Source: SIG78 sp045587205
Lineage (GTDB): Bacteria > Verrucomicrobiota > Lentisphaeria > Victivallales > Victivallaceae
Assembly (NCBI GenBank): GCA_045587205.1
Contig: JAZNBV010000042.1
Span: 1-8,429 of the forward strand
Reading direction: 5' to 3'
DNA length: 8,429 nt
Below the pieces are notes generated by a model, which was given only the letters and a program-made list of their open reading frames with translations, searched no databases and was not told the DNA's origin. Below, piece by piece: positions 1 to 5,884 of this stretch. The stretch's first letter is position 1. Each line of letters opens with the position of its first letter. The position numbers were made by a program, and so were the translations under genes.

Positions 1-295
1 CCGGCTGCCGCCGCAGAAGCACCGTAAATATCTTGAAAATATTGTTGCAGCCAATTATGAAAGATGCTTTGCTGTATTTAAACAAAGCAATGTTGAAAAA
101 CCTTATGGATGTTTGATCTATGCTTCCGGCTCGGTGCGGAATTTTGCCACCGCAGAAGAACTTGACCGTTTTATAAAGTTGAACTATCCGGATTCTGCTT
201 TGCCGGAAATGATGAAATTGGAAAAGTTCTATAATCTGATGTGGCAGGCAATAGAAAAAATAAAACAACCCGATCCGCAAAAACTTGCCTACTGA
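1..295 (+). CDS. 3' end of an unrecognised gene (partial, runs off the left edge)
   Basis: The frame is open from base 2 to the TGA at 293-295, giving about 97 residues. The sequence begins RLPPQKHRKYLENIVAANYE and ends KIKQPDPQKLAY. An internal TTG at 113 could be taken as a start, but the open frame upstream reads just as protein-like and there is no ribosome binding site before it, so I treat this as the C-terminus of a longer gene. The fragment is soluble and mixed in charge, with no membrane segment and no motif I recognise. Its stop codon lies inside the first bases of repeat copy A (292-358), so the natural C-terminus may have been changed by that repeat. Function is unknown. Confidence 0.6.
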   Translation, partial: RLPPQKHRKYLENIVAANYERCFAVFKQSNVEKPYGCLIYASGSVRNFATAEELDRFIKLNYPDSALPEMMKLEKFYNLMWQAIEKIKQPDPQKLAY

Positions 296-358
296 AAAGT
301 CGCAAGTTGGTATCTTTTTTCGGGGCATTTTGCAGTTGTTTCGGAGAAAAAGTCCTTT
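292..358 (+). repeat. Direct repeat, copy A (67 bp)
   Basis: This stretch matches 889-956 almost base for base: both start CTGAAAA, share GTCGCAAGTTGGTATC and TTCGGGGCATTT, and end GTTTCGGAGAAAAAGTCCTTT. Differences are one A and one T in homopolymer runs plus a small change at TTGCAG versus TACAG. Similarity stops at 359. The copies would be translated in different frames in the overlapping ORFs, which argues against a conserved coding sequence. Copy A holds the stop codon of the preceding gene. It is probably an interspersed intergenic repeat. Confidence 0.85.
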
Positions 359-483
359 GCTCTGTTACATTAACTGTTGAAGGAAATTTCTCGAAACAAA
401 ATATCAAGCAAAGCCAGGCGGAACTTATTGAAAGCTGTTTGCAAAAAAAACAAGGCAAATTGAATGAAACGGAAGTTTCTTAA
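358..483 (+). pseudogene. Possible C-terminal coding remnant downstream of repeat copy A
   Basis: After the repeat, the frame starting at 358 reads about 41 hydrophilic, helix-like residues (including VEGNFSKQNIKQ and AELIESCLQKKQGKLNETEVS) to TAA at 481-483. That stop sits 21 bases before the TTG of the next gene, a natural operon spacing. No start codon with a ribosome binding site lies in front of it. It could be the original end of the gene ending at 295, separated from it by the repeat: removing about 68 bp would join the two frames. It could also be chance, since the stretch is short. Confidence 0.25.
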
Positions 484-504
484 CACTTGTCAGGAGAAAG
501 AGAA

Positions 505-870
505 TTGAAAACTGTATTTGGAGTTCTTGCGCTTGCGGCGGCTGTTTTCAGTATGGCGGCAAATGTTTATCGTGACAAATGGAAATGTTTTGCGCTTGAT
601 ATTGGGGTCTGCTTTATATATATGCCACTGTGGCTCATCCCCGGCATTGCAATTTTGAGATTTTTTCCTGATTTGATCTATTCGTATTTTCCCGGGATAT
701 GGATGATTACCGGGGCAGTGTTGTGGATCACTCCACACAGCATTATGACAGTGAAGGCTATCAAAAGAAAAGACCGGCTTGATATGGCTTGTTCCATTGC
801 CGTGATATTATCAATTATTTCTTTTTGTATCTTTATATATTTCTGGGATTTAACCAAAAATGCTTTTTAA
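505..870 (+). CDS. Small four-helix inner-membrane protein, function unknown
   Basis: The TTG at 505 is chosen because AGGAGA (492-497) lies 7 bases upstream; an earlier in-frame TTG at 487 has no such site. The product is 121 residues. Hydrophobic stretches at about 4-22, 28-52, 58-82 and 94-114 give four likely transmembrane helices joined by very short loops. The loop between helices 3 and 4 is basic (KAIKRKDRLD, 84-93) and is probably cytoplasmic. There is no cleavable signal and no catalytic motif. I do not recognise the family. It is co-directional with the partial gene at the left edge and may share its transcript; repeat copy B follows 18 bases after its stop. Confidence 0.7.
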   Translation: MKTVFGVLALAAAVFSMAANVYRDKWKCFALDIGVCFIYMPLWLIPGIAILRFFPDLIYSYFPGIWMITGAVLWITPHSIMTVKAIKRKDRLDMACSIAVILSIISFCIFIYFWDLTKNAF

Positions 871-888
871 GCAGTTCCAAACCAAAAA

Positions 889-956
889 CTGAAAAAGTCG
901 CAAGTTGGTATCTTTTTTTCGGGGCATTTACAGTTGTTTCGGAGAAAAAGTCCTTT
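889..956 (+). repeat. Direct repeat, copy B (68 bp)
   Basis: This is the second copy of the repeat at 292-358, in the same orientation and also just downstream of a coding region (18 bases after the TAA of the membrane-protein gene). Within it CTTTTTTTC (912-920) can pair with GAGAAAAAG (942-950) through one G-T wobble, giving a 9 bp A/T-rich stem. Unlike copy A it is followed by a hairpin and a possible inverted terminal segment. Confidence 0.85.
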
Positions 957-975
957 CGGTTGAGTAGAAAATTTG

Positions 976-1006
976 TCTCTGTTTTCAAAAATGCTGAAAA
1001 CAGAGA
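976..1006 (+). terminator. Perfect 12-bp hairpin, terminator-like
   Basis: TCTCTGTTTTCA (976-987) and TGAAAACAGAGA (995-1006) are perfect inverted repeats around a 7-base loop, followed by TATTTT. The hairpin lies about 105 bases after the stop of the small membrane protein. It could end transcription of that operon, although the T tract is short. It could also be an internal structural part of the repeat element. Confidence 0.45.
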
Positions 1007-1082
1007 TATTTTCGCGAGTTGACGAAGCGGTGAGCATTTTTCACTAACTTGCAACCATTTGAGCTTGAGAGAAAATTCCGAA

Positions 1083-1325
1083 TTAAGCAAAAATGGTCGA
1101 CCATTTTTTTGCCTCTTCGACGGTTTGTTCCATAAAATCAAATCTCTTTTGTGCTTGAATTTTCGTTCTATAATATGAATCAAAACGTCCTGTCCGTAAA
1201 GACATTGGTAAATTAAGAACCAGCGCCATCGGCGCGGCACAATTGGCAATATCACATGTGAACAGCTTGCTTGTCACGGCGTAATGTAATGAAGCCGGAT
1301 GAGGTATTCTGTCACGAATCGACAA
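1083..1325 (-). CDS. Short unrecognised ORF, possibly a gene remnant
   Basis: This open frame encodes up to 80 residues, ending EQTVEEAKKWSTIFA. The only start giving full length is TTG at 1323-1325. That lies directly against the -10 box of the promoter at 1326-1354, so the transcript would begin downstream of it. Usable starts would then be GTG at 1275-1277 or ATG at 1227-1229 (48 residues), neither with a clear ribosome binding site. The last part (RTGRFDSYYRTKIQAQKRFDF onward) looks protein-like; the N-terminal part does not match any helix-turn-helix family I know. Its context suggests the place of an autoregulated gene, perhaps a regulator or antitoxin, that has decayed. Confidence 0.25.
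   Translation of the reverse strand: MSIRDRIPHPASLHYAVTSKLFTCDIANCAAPMALVLNLPMSLRTGRFDSYYRTKIQAQKRFDFMEQTVEEAKKWSTIFA
1087..1112. terminator. 20-bp perfect palindrome with A and T tracts
   Basis: AAAAATGGTCGACCATTTTT (1089-1108) is a perfect palindrome followed by two further T on the plus strand. As RNA it forms an 8-bp stem with a TCGA loop and a T-rich 3' side, so it could act as a weak bidirectional terminator. It overlaps the 3' end of the short minus-strand ORF. The stem has only two G-C pairs on either side of the loop, so strength is uncertain. Confidence 0.4.
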
Positions 1326-1354
1326 AGTTTAGCACCGATCGGGTATAAAGTCAA
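1326..1354 (-). promoter_or_regulatory. Sigma-70-type promoter on the minus strand
   Basis: Read on the minus strand, TTGACT (1349-1354) and TAAACT (1326-1331) are separated by exactly 17 bases. This is a very good match to the housekeeping -35/-10 consensus. The spacer is filled by operator-like site 2. Transcription would begin near 1319 and run toward the short ORF at 1083-1325. Confidence 0.6.
1330..1347. promoter_or_regulatory. Operator-like site 2 (degenerate dyad)
   Basis: On the minus strand this reads TATACCC-GATC-GGTGCTA. The left arm equals that of site 1 exactly; the right arm matches only in part. It occupies the spacer between the -35 and -10 boxes, where a bound repressor would block RNA polymerase. 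Its centre is 41 bp from that of site 1, about four helical turns, so both sites face the same side of the DNA. Confidence 0.5.
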
Positions 1355-1370
1355 GTAAAAATCATAAAAA

Positions 1371-1388
1371 TATACCCAATCGGGTATA
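1371..1388. promoter_or_regulatory. Operator-like site 1 (perfect 7-bp dyad)
   Basis: TATACCC (1371-1377) and GGGTATA (1382-1388) form a perfect inverted repeat around the 4-base spacer AATC. The site lies upstream of the -35 box of the minus-strand promoter and just after the stop of the rhamnosidase-like gene. Short dyads of this kind with paired copies are typical of operators bound by small XRE/HipB-like helix-turn-helix regulators; that link is inference, since no such regulator is visible here. Confidence 0.55.
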
Positions 1389-1403
1389 AGAATTGCTGAT
1401 TTT

Positions 1404-3008
1404 TTAAGAAAAGTTGCACTCTACCGGAGAAAACAGGCAAATAGATGAGTTGCCAAAAATTGCTTCGATATCAGGCGGCGCACTCAGTTGATATTGACCG
1501 GGTGACTTCATTTCCAGAACGATAGGACCATGCGGGGTGGGAGTTGTGACTTTGAAATATGTCAGGGAGCCCGGCTGCGGATCAACAAGGAATTTCCGGA
1601 ACCCCGGCTCCAACGGCCGAATACCGCAAAGATAACGCACAATGATGTTGCCCGGCGCAGCTCCCCATGGATGATTCCAATCCTGATTCGGCTTGAATGT
1701 GTTGTCCCAGGCTTCCATCGTTATCGTGGCACCCTTCGCAAGCATGTTGTTCCATGAACGAATTCCATCCGAAAGAATCAGACTCAAACCATAATCCGAC
1801 AGCTTATTCTCATAACAACATTCCAGAAGGAACTGAGCACCAAAGACACTGCATGCCATTCCCTTACTTTTCATCAGAGCAAGAATCGCCGATTTTTCCG
1901 TTTCATCCGCCACACCCCACAAGGCAGGGAATATACAGCTGTGCAATGCAGTATGTTCTGACTGCGGATTATCAACGAACAATCCATTTTTCAACATGGT
2001 ACTCCGGATCGCAGCACGGGAACGCTCCGCCGCGTTTCTGAAAAATACAACATCTTCAGATTTGTCAAGCAGAGATGCAAGTGCCGAAGCTCTGCAGAAT
2101 GCCATATATTGCCAACAATTCGGAACCAGATTGTACGAAGCACTCAATTCATAACCATCCTGCTCAAGCGGCGGCCAATCCACAATATCGCGCAGTTTGA
2201 CCCCGTCCCCGAAGCCCGGACACTTAAAGTCGGGCGAGAGTTCATTGACATTCAAAAGTCCATTGGAACAAACGCCATCAAGAAGCGTTTTCACCTTCAT
2301 CGGCTCATACCAGCGTCTGACATTTTCAAAATCACCGGTGTAGAGCAGATAATTATGAATAATCGGAATCATAGAAAGCCACCACTCGGTCGGCCAAGTG
2401 GGGAAAGCGAACAGACGGTCAATGGTTTTCACCGCAATTTCCGGTGCCATCTGACAGACAAACCAACTGAGCTGATTGATATAGGTATCGCCTTCGTACG
2501 CCTGACGTTCGCGATTTCCATCAATAAATACATTGAATACGGAAGTCGCTTTCATAGTATGCTTGCAGAATTCCCAAATGCGGTTGAGATTCTCTGAACT
2601 GCTGACGAAATCGGATGCATCATCATCGAACGTGCCATAAAAAGCGTGCTGAAAGACCTTGACGGGGCACGTACAATCCCTCACTTCGGCATAACGGAAA
2701 GGAATGGCCTCGGGCTCCAATGTCAATGTGCCTTGATTATATCCCGGGTGAGACATCCGCATGGCAATCCGGTTTGTGCCGGGGTTCAGCCGCACTTTTT
2801 CCTCCTGATAAATCCGCGAACCGCCGGGATTCCGATGAATATGACCGTTTTCCTCCACATCACCTACGGCAATCGTAATGTCCTGTGCCGTATCAGATTC
2901 CGCCTCGATTTCCAGAATGGCGAAATAATGTTTACCGAAATCATAAAACCGGTTTTCCGGAGTTCCGGCTGTTCGGACCGGGGTAAATAATACTTCTGTT
3001 TTTTTCAT
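1404..3008 (-). CDS. Alpha-L-rhamnosidase-like glycoside hydrolase (GH78 type, short form)
   Basis: The product is 534 residues. It likely removes terminal alpha-L-rhamnose from glycans or glycosides by inverting hydrolysis. An N-terminal beta-sandwich (about 1-125, with FYDFGKHYFAILEIE) leads into an (alpha/alpha)6 barrel (about 135-465) and a short C-terminal beta domain (about 466-534). The family signature DGNRERQAYEGD (163-174) supplies D163, E167 and D174, and MEAWD (431-435) supplies E432, matching the acidic residues known to be essential in GH78 enzymes. The conserved FKPNQDWNHPWGAAP follows at 438-452. Most GH78 enzymes have around 900 residues with extra sandwich domains; this one lacks them. 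There is no signal peptide, so it should act in the cytoplasm on small imported substrates. The ATG at 3006-3008 is the natural start, though only a weak A-rich leader precedes it. Exact substrate is inferred. Confidence 0.82.
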   Translation of the reverse strand: MKKTEVLFTPVRTAGTPENRFYDFGKHYFAILEIEAESDTAQDITIAVGDVEENGHIHRNPGGSRIYQEEKVRLNPGTNRIAMRMSHPGYNQGTLTLEPEAIPFRYAEVRDCTCPVKVFQHAFYGTFDDDASDFVSSSENLNRIWEFCKHTMKATSVFNVFIDGNRERQAYEGDTYINQLSWFVCQMAPEIAVKTIDRLFAFPTWPTEWWLSMIPIIHNYLLYTGDFENVRRWYEPMKVKTLLDGVCSNGLLNVNELSPDFKCPGFGDGVKLRDIVDWPPLEQDGYELSASYNLVPNCWQYMAFCRASALASLLDKSEDVVFFRNAAERSRAAIRSTMLKNGLFVDNPQSEHTALHSCIFPALWGVADETEKSAILALMKSKGMACSVFGAQFLLECCYENKLSDYGLSLILSDGIRSWNNMLAKGATITMEAWDNTFKPNQDWNHPWGAAPGNIIVRYLCGIRPLEPGFRKFLVDPQPGSLTYFKVTTPTPHGPIVLEMKSPGQYQLSAPPDIEAIFGNSSICLFSPVECNFS

Positions 3009-3204
3009 ATTTTTTCTGTTTATTTCTCACGTTTTGATCATAACAGCAGAAAAAAATCGCTTTGTCTACACTGACATAACATACACGCGTGTCACATAAA
3101 AGCAAGTCGCAAAAAGCATTTTTAGGGATTTTTCTGTTGCATAACCGGGTCATGTTTTCTTGAAAATATGCACAACAAATGCTTGAAAAAGGTTTAACCT
3201 CCTG
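3009..3204. promoter_or_regulatory. Upstream region of the rhamnosidase-like gene, with a GC-centred palindrome
   Basis: No gene is supported here; a 70-residue minus-strand frame from 3153 overlaps the rhamnosidase start and has no ribosome binding site. ACACGCGTGT (3083-3092) is a perfect palindrome inside a wider TGACA (3072-3076) ... TGTCA (3090-3094) inverted pair. On the minus strand TTGCTT and TGTTAT flank the palindrome with an 18-base spacer, a possible promoter. A GC-centred palindrome between promoter boxes is the usual form of a LacI-type sugar operator, but no LacI gene is in the window. Confidence 0.35.
3197..3203 (-). promoter_or_regulatory. Orphan Shine-Dalgarno sequence
   Basis: AGGAGGT is a full-strength ribosome binding site on the minus strand, right after the TGA of the phosphatase remnant. 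No ATG, GTG or TTG lies within 15 bases, and the next annotated start is about 190 bases away. It may be the relic of a lost downstream gene. Confidence 0.35.
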
Positions 3205-3612
3205 TCATTCTGCTTTAAGTGTGTTCAGCGGCCGCGCCATAGTTCGCGCTTTACCACGGTGTTTGACATATTCCTGGATCAGCGGAGTTACATAGAGCTG
3301 CGCATTGAGTTTTTGGGCTATGATCGACGCGGTTTCCAACATCCGGCGGTAAGGTGAAGCATAAATTGTACCGCTGAAAATGCGTTTTTTCAGCTCTCCG
3401 GTAACCAGTTAGGCCTGCTTTCTGCCATCCGCAGTCAACGGCGGATCAAAATCCGGAGTCTGGATCGTTGCGCGCTGACCGTGCCGCGTAACAAAGACTC
3501 GGCCGGAGTGTTTGCTCAAATTACCATTATCTGCTGCGGCAGTAAAATTGAACCCGGTCAATGCCAGTACCAGTGTCAGCAACGCCCCCAGTTGTTTGAG
3601 TTTCTGGCGCAC
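3205..3612 (-). pseudogene. Secreted histidine phosphatase, fused at its start and interrupted by a stop codon
   Basis: Read on the minus strand, a signal peptide (charged RQKLKQL, hydrophobic GALLTLVLALTGF, cleavage-like TAAA before DNGN) is followed by GRVFVTRHGQRAT. This carries the RHG phosphohistidine motif of the phosphoglycerate-mutase-like superfamily (codons 3478-3486). The frame then gives DPPLTADGRKQA, a TAA at 3409-3411, and 67 more codons of the same domain, including IYASPYRRMLETASIIAQKL, the usual second motif (SPxxRxxxTA). It ends at TGA 3205-3207. Intact family members run to about 200 residues and need a later catalytic histidine, which I cannot find, so the C-terminus is also short. 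There is no separate start with a ribosome binding site: the frame continues from the oxidoreductase. Likely non-functional. Confidence 0.7.
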
Positions 3613-4878
3613 AGATACGCCGTTGAGCTTGCACGGAGTACTTTTTTCCTGAATTGCCATAGCTGCGGCACAGCCTGCTGCTTGCCCTATGGATATAGCC
3701 GTGGGCATAATGCGTAAACTGCTGTGTACGGCCATATCGCTTGATATGGGTCTGCCTCCGATCAGGAGATTATCGCAATCAACCGGTACAATACACCGGT
3801 AGGGTATTTCGTAATATTCACCCGGCGGCATACTCTGGCGGTAAGTGCCGCTGCCGTTGGGCGAGTGGATATCTATGTGGTAATTACTGCGGGCAATGGC
3901 ATCCGGAAATTTGGCTGCACTGTCAAAATGCTTTTTATCCAGAGTGAACATTCCGTGTATGCGGCGGCTTTCCCGGACACCGATCTGCGCGCCCATAGAA
4001 AGTATTTCGGCATTTTCAAAACCTTTGACATTGCTGCGCAGCCAGAAAAATATTTCGCGCATCTGGCGGCGGGCTTCGATTTCAGCAGCTGAAAGCTCTT
4101 TACCGTTGATCCCGGAGTGTTTTACCACCCGGGTGGTGTTGAAGTGGATGATATTACCACTTTGTATCTTGAATGGAAAAAGCAAGACATCTTCCCGGTC
4201 GCAATGGAGTATTCCGTCTTTGCCTGCCCGGGCGTACTGTTCGTTGAGTTCTTTTCTCCACTCCGGATCGATCAAATTCAGTTCCTCATCTCTATTTATA
4301 TGGGGTATATTTACATTGCCGAGCTTAAAACAAAGCGTCATCGGCTGACAGTTGCCGTTTTCATCGCCCATATCAAACTTGCATCCGGCAAGTGCCGCCA
4401 AATCGCCGTCGCCGGTACAATCTATGTAAATACGGGCAGTGATTTTTTCCATACCGCTTTTGGAGTGCAAGGTTACTGACTTTATATTGCGCTCTTCAAC
4501 TTCCACATCCACCAGACGGTGATGATAAAGTATTTTTACTCCGGCTTCCAGCAACAGATCTTCGGCAGCCAGAGCGGCAGCTTCTTTGTGGATATTGCGT
4601 GGAGCATAGCCTTTGTCAGTCTGCCGCAACTCTATGGCTGCAGCAGAAAGATATTTATTCATCGCTTCTTTCCACTCCTGATAAACCGGATAGTCAAAGT
4701 CCCTGCCTTGATGACAGCTTATCATAAAAGGCTGAACTTCGGCAATAACCGCCATACCGCCGGGAACGCCATAGGCTTCGGCAACAATGGTTTTCATACC
4801 CGAGCGGGCACTCATAATTGCCGCTCCCAATCCGGCGGGGCCGGCACCTATAATTAATACATCGGTATCATACTTCAT
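3409..4878 (-). CDS. FAD-dependent oxidoreductase (FAD_oxidored type) with fused C-terminal phosphatase segment
   Basis: From ATG at 4876-4878 the frame gives 489 residues. GAGGTG ends just before it at good spacing; the GTG at 4885 overlaps that site and is less likely. Residues 1 to about 433 form a flavoprotein: the dinucleotide-binding GAGPAG (11-16) with E34 for the ribose, CTGDGD (154-159), the RESR motif (302-305), NLLIGGRPIS (near 370-379) and the closing SIGQAAG (396-402). These match the FAD_oxidored family common near carbohydrate genes; the substrate cannot be told. The natural family ending (RQKLKQLGALL) passes without a stop into a signal-peptide-like stretch and an RHG phosphatase motif (465-467), ending at TAA 3409-3411. 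The tail (about 434-489) is foreign to the family and would put a secretion signal inside a cytoplasmic enzyme. The flavoprotein part looks intact and may still work. It is divergent from the PocR-AraC regulator, its likely controller. Confidence 0.85.
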   Translation of the reverse strand: MKYDTDVLIIGAGPAGLGAAIMSARSGMKTIVAEAYGVPGGMAVIAEVQPFMISCHQGRDFDYPVYQEWKEAMNKYLSAAAIELRQTDKGYAPRNIHKEAAALAAEDLLLEAGVKILYHHRLVDVEVEERNIKSVTLHSKSGMEKITARIYIDCTGDGDLAALAGCKFDMGDENGNCQPMTLCFKLGNVNIPHINRDEELNLIDPEWRKELNEQYARAGKDGILHCDREDVLLFPFKIQSGNIIHFNTTRVVKHSGINGKELSAAEIEARRQMREIFFWLRSNVKGFENAEILSMGAQIGVRESRRIHGMFTLDKKHFDSAAKFPDAIARSNYHIDIHSPNGSGTYRQSMPPGEYYEIPYRCIVPVDCDNLLIGGRPISSDMAVHSSLRIMPTAISIGQAAGCAAAMAIQEKSTPCKLNGVSVRQKLKQLGALLTLVLALTGFNFTAAADNGNLSKHSGRVFVTRHGQRATIQTPDFDPPLTADGRKQA

Positions 4879-5083
4879 ATTTTTCACCTCAATTTTTCGT
4901 AATAAATTTCGCTGTTATATTCCAGGATAATAAACCTTTTTTTTCAAAATAATTGTAAAAATTTACATTTTAATTTGAACTGATTTTATCATTCTAATGT
5001 AATGTACCTGAAAATAATTTGATTTGCTTCTCAATTTATGCTATATTTTTACATTATTAAACTATAAATTAATAAAGGCTGAT
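4879..5083. promoter_or_regulatory. Divergent control region between the oxidoreductase and the AraC regulator
   Basis: This very AT-rich spacer must hold promoters for both genes. For the plus strand, TTGATT (5019-5024) and TATATT (5042-5047) with a 17-base spacer make a good sigma-70 promoter, starting transcription near 5054, 30 bases before the AraC start. TGTAAAAATTTACA (4954-4967) is a dyad with perfect 6-base arms and could be a regulator site. No equally clear minus-strand promoter was found. Confidence 0.5.
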
Positions 5084-5884
5084 ATGAAAGTAGAAAAAAT
5101 GGAAGATTTGATGCAGGCAATAGACCATCGTTTGCAGCTGATTGGTTTGATCATCGGCAGCTGCTGCGTTTGGAAGCGGACGGAATTTTGTTTGACTGAA
5201 AAGCGTCTGCCAAATTGTTATATGCACAATCACTCCTATTGTGATGCGGTCAAACGCCAATGCGGATTGAAAGAGTGCCAGCGTAACGATACAGACTTGA
5301 TCATCAGACATTTGCGGAGCAACGGCAATAAACCGTTTTTGCATCAATGCCACGCCGGAGCCTGCGAACTGGTGATCCCGGTTTACCGTACCGGGCGGGT
5401 GCTGGGGTGTGTTTTATGCGGTCCGTTCAGTATGCCAGGCAGGGAAGAACCGCTGCTGACTCCGTGGCGGGAGATTTTGAAAAATACTTTGCCGGAGTTG
5501 GTAAATCTTTTGATGGCTGATCTACTGGAAAGGTTTTATAACCGTTATCCGGAATATACAAAGATGGATGGGCGGATAGTAAAATCTTTGAATTTTATTG
5601 CCGCAAATTATTCAAAACATATAACGCTCAAAGCCGCCGCCGAAGCCGCTGCTTTGAGTCCTTCCAGATTTTCCCATCTGTTTAAGAGCAGCTGCGGGAT
5701 AGATTTTACCGGGTATTTGCTCAACTTGCGTTTATCGGTTGCCTGCGATATGCTTAAACAGACCAATATATCAATTGGTGAAATTGCATTATTCTGCGGA
5801 TTTGCCAGCCAGCAGCACTTTACGACTGCGTTCAAAAAAATTTTTAATACACCCCCATCCCAATACCGGGTGGCAAAAAAATGA
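5084..5884 (+). CDS. AraC-family transcriptional regulator with PocR-type sensor domain
   Basis: The ATG at 5084 is chosen because AAAGG (5074-5078) precedes it by 5 bases and the sensor begins there; an upstream in-frame start at 5024 lies inside the promoter. The product is 266 residues. The N-terminal half (about 5-150) fits the PocR ligand-binding domain: C45, C53 (SYCDAVK), C60, C65 (KECQRND), C89 (HQCHAGACELVIPV) and C94, then GRVLGCVLCGPF. The C-terminal AraC domain has two helix-turn-helix units, about 182-202 (LKAAAEAAALSPSRFSHLFKSS) and 232-253 (GEIALFCGFASQQHFTTAFKKIF), ending PSQYR. The family prototype, Salmonella PocR, responds to 1,2-propanediol, but the domain is used for several small ligands. 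It most likely controls the divergent oxidoreductase gene; a link to rhamnose breakdown is speculation from the nearby rhamnosidase. Confidence 0.88.
   Translation: MKVEKMEDLMQAIDHRLQLIGLIIGSCCVWKRTEFCLTEKRLPNCYMHNHSYCDAVKRQCGLKECQRNDTDLIIRHLRSNGNKPFLHQCHAGACELVIPVYRTGRVLGCVLCGPFSMPGREEPLLTPWREILKNTLPELVNLLMADLLERFYNRYPEYTKMDGRIVKSLNFIAANYSKHITLKAAAEAAALSPSRFSHLFKSSCGIDFTGYLLNLRLSVACDMLKQTNISIGEIALFCGFASQQHFTTAFKKIFNTPPSQYRVAKK

Larger units (their letters stand above)
871..1082. other. Non-coding stretch: repeat copy B plus hairpin DNA
   Basis: No convincing gene is present. Reading frames here translate the repeat differently from copy A. The stretch contains repeat copy B, a strong hairpin at 976-1006, and then CTAACTTGCAA (1044-1054). 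That last string is an imperfect inverted counterpart (9 of 11) of TCGCAAGTTGG at 898-908 in copy B. Together 898-1054 could be one compact element with imperfect terminal inverted repeats and an internal hairpin. Confidence 0.45.

Noticed and set aside
241..483. 80-residue plus-strand frame taken as one gene
   Set aside because: Its first part overlaps the coding end of the leftmost gene and translates the repeat. Only the part after 358 may be a remnant, and that is listed separately.
292..956. The direct repeat pair as a CRISPR array
   Set aside because: There are only two copies, about 530 bp apart with genes between them; there is no regular spacing and no cas gene.
833..1255. 140-residue minus-strand frame
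   Set aside because: It runs through repeat copy B and the 976-1006 hairpin, starts inside another frame and shows no protein-like pattern across its length.
2109..2597. 162-residue plus-strand frame
   Set aside because: It lies fully antisense to the rhamnosidase-like gene, has no ribosome binding site and no family resemblance, while the other strand carries clear catalytic motifs.
2941..3153. 70-residue minus-strand frame before the rhamnosidase start
   Set aside because: It overlaps the rhamnosidase start in another frame, has no ribosome binding site and an unlikely composition with many Cys and Tyr.
3896..4348. 150-residue plus-strand frame
   Set aside because: It is antisense to the FAD oxidoreductase and has no support of its own.
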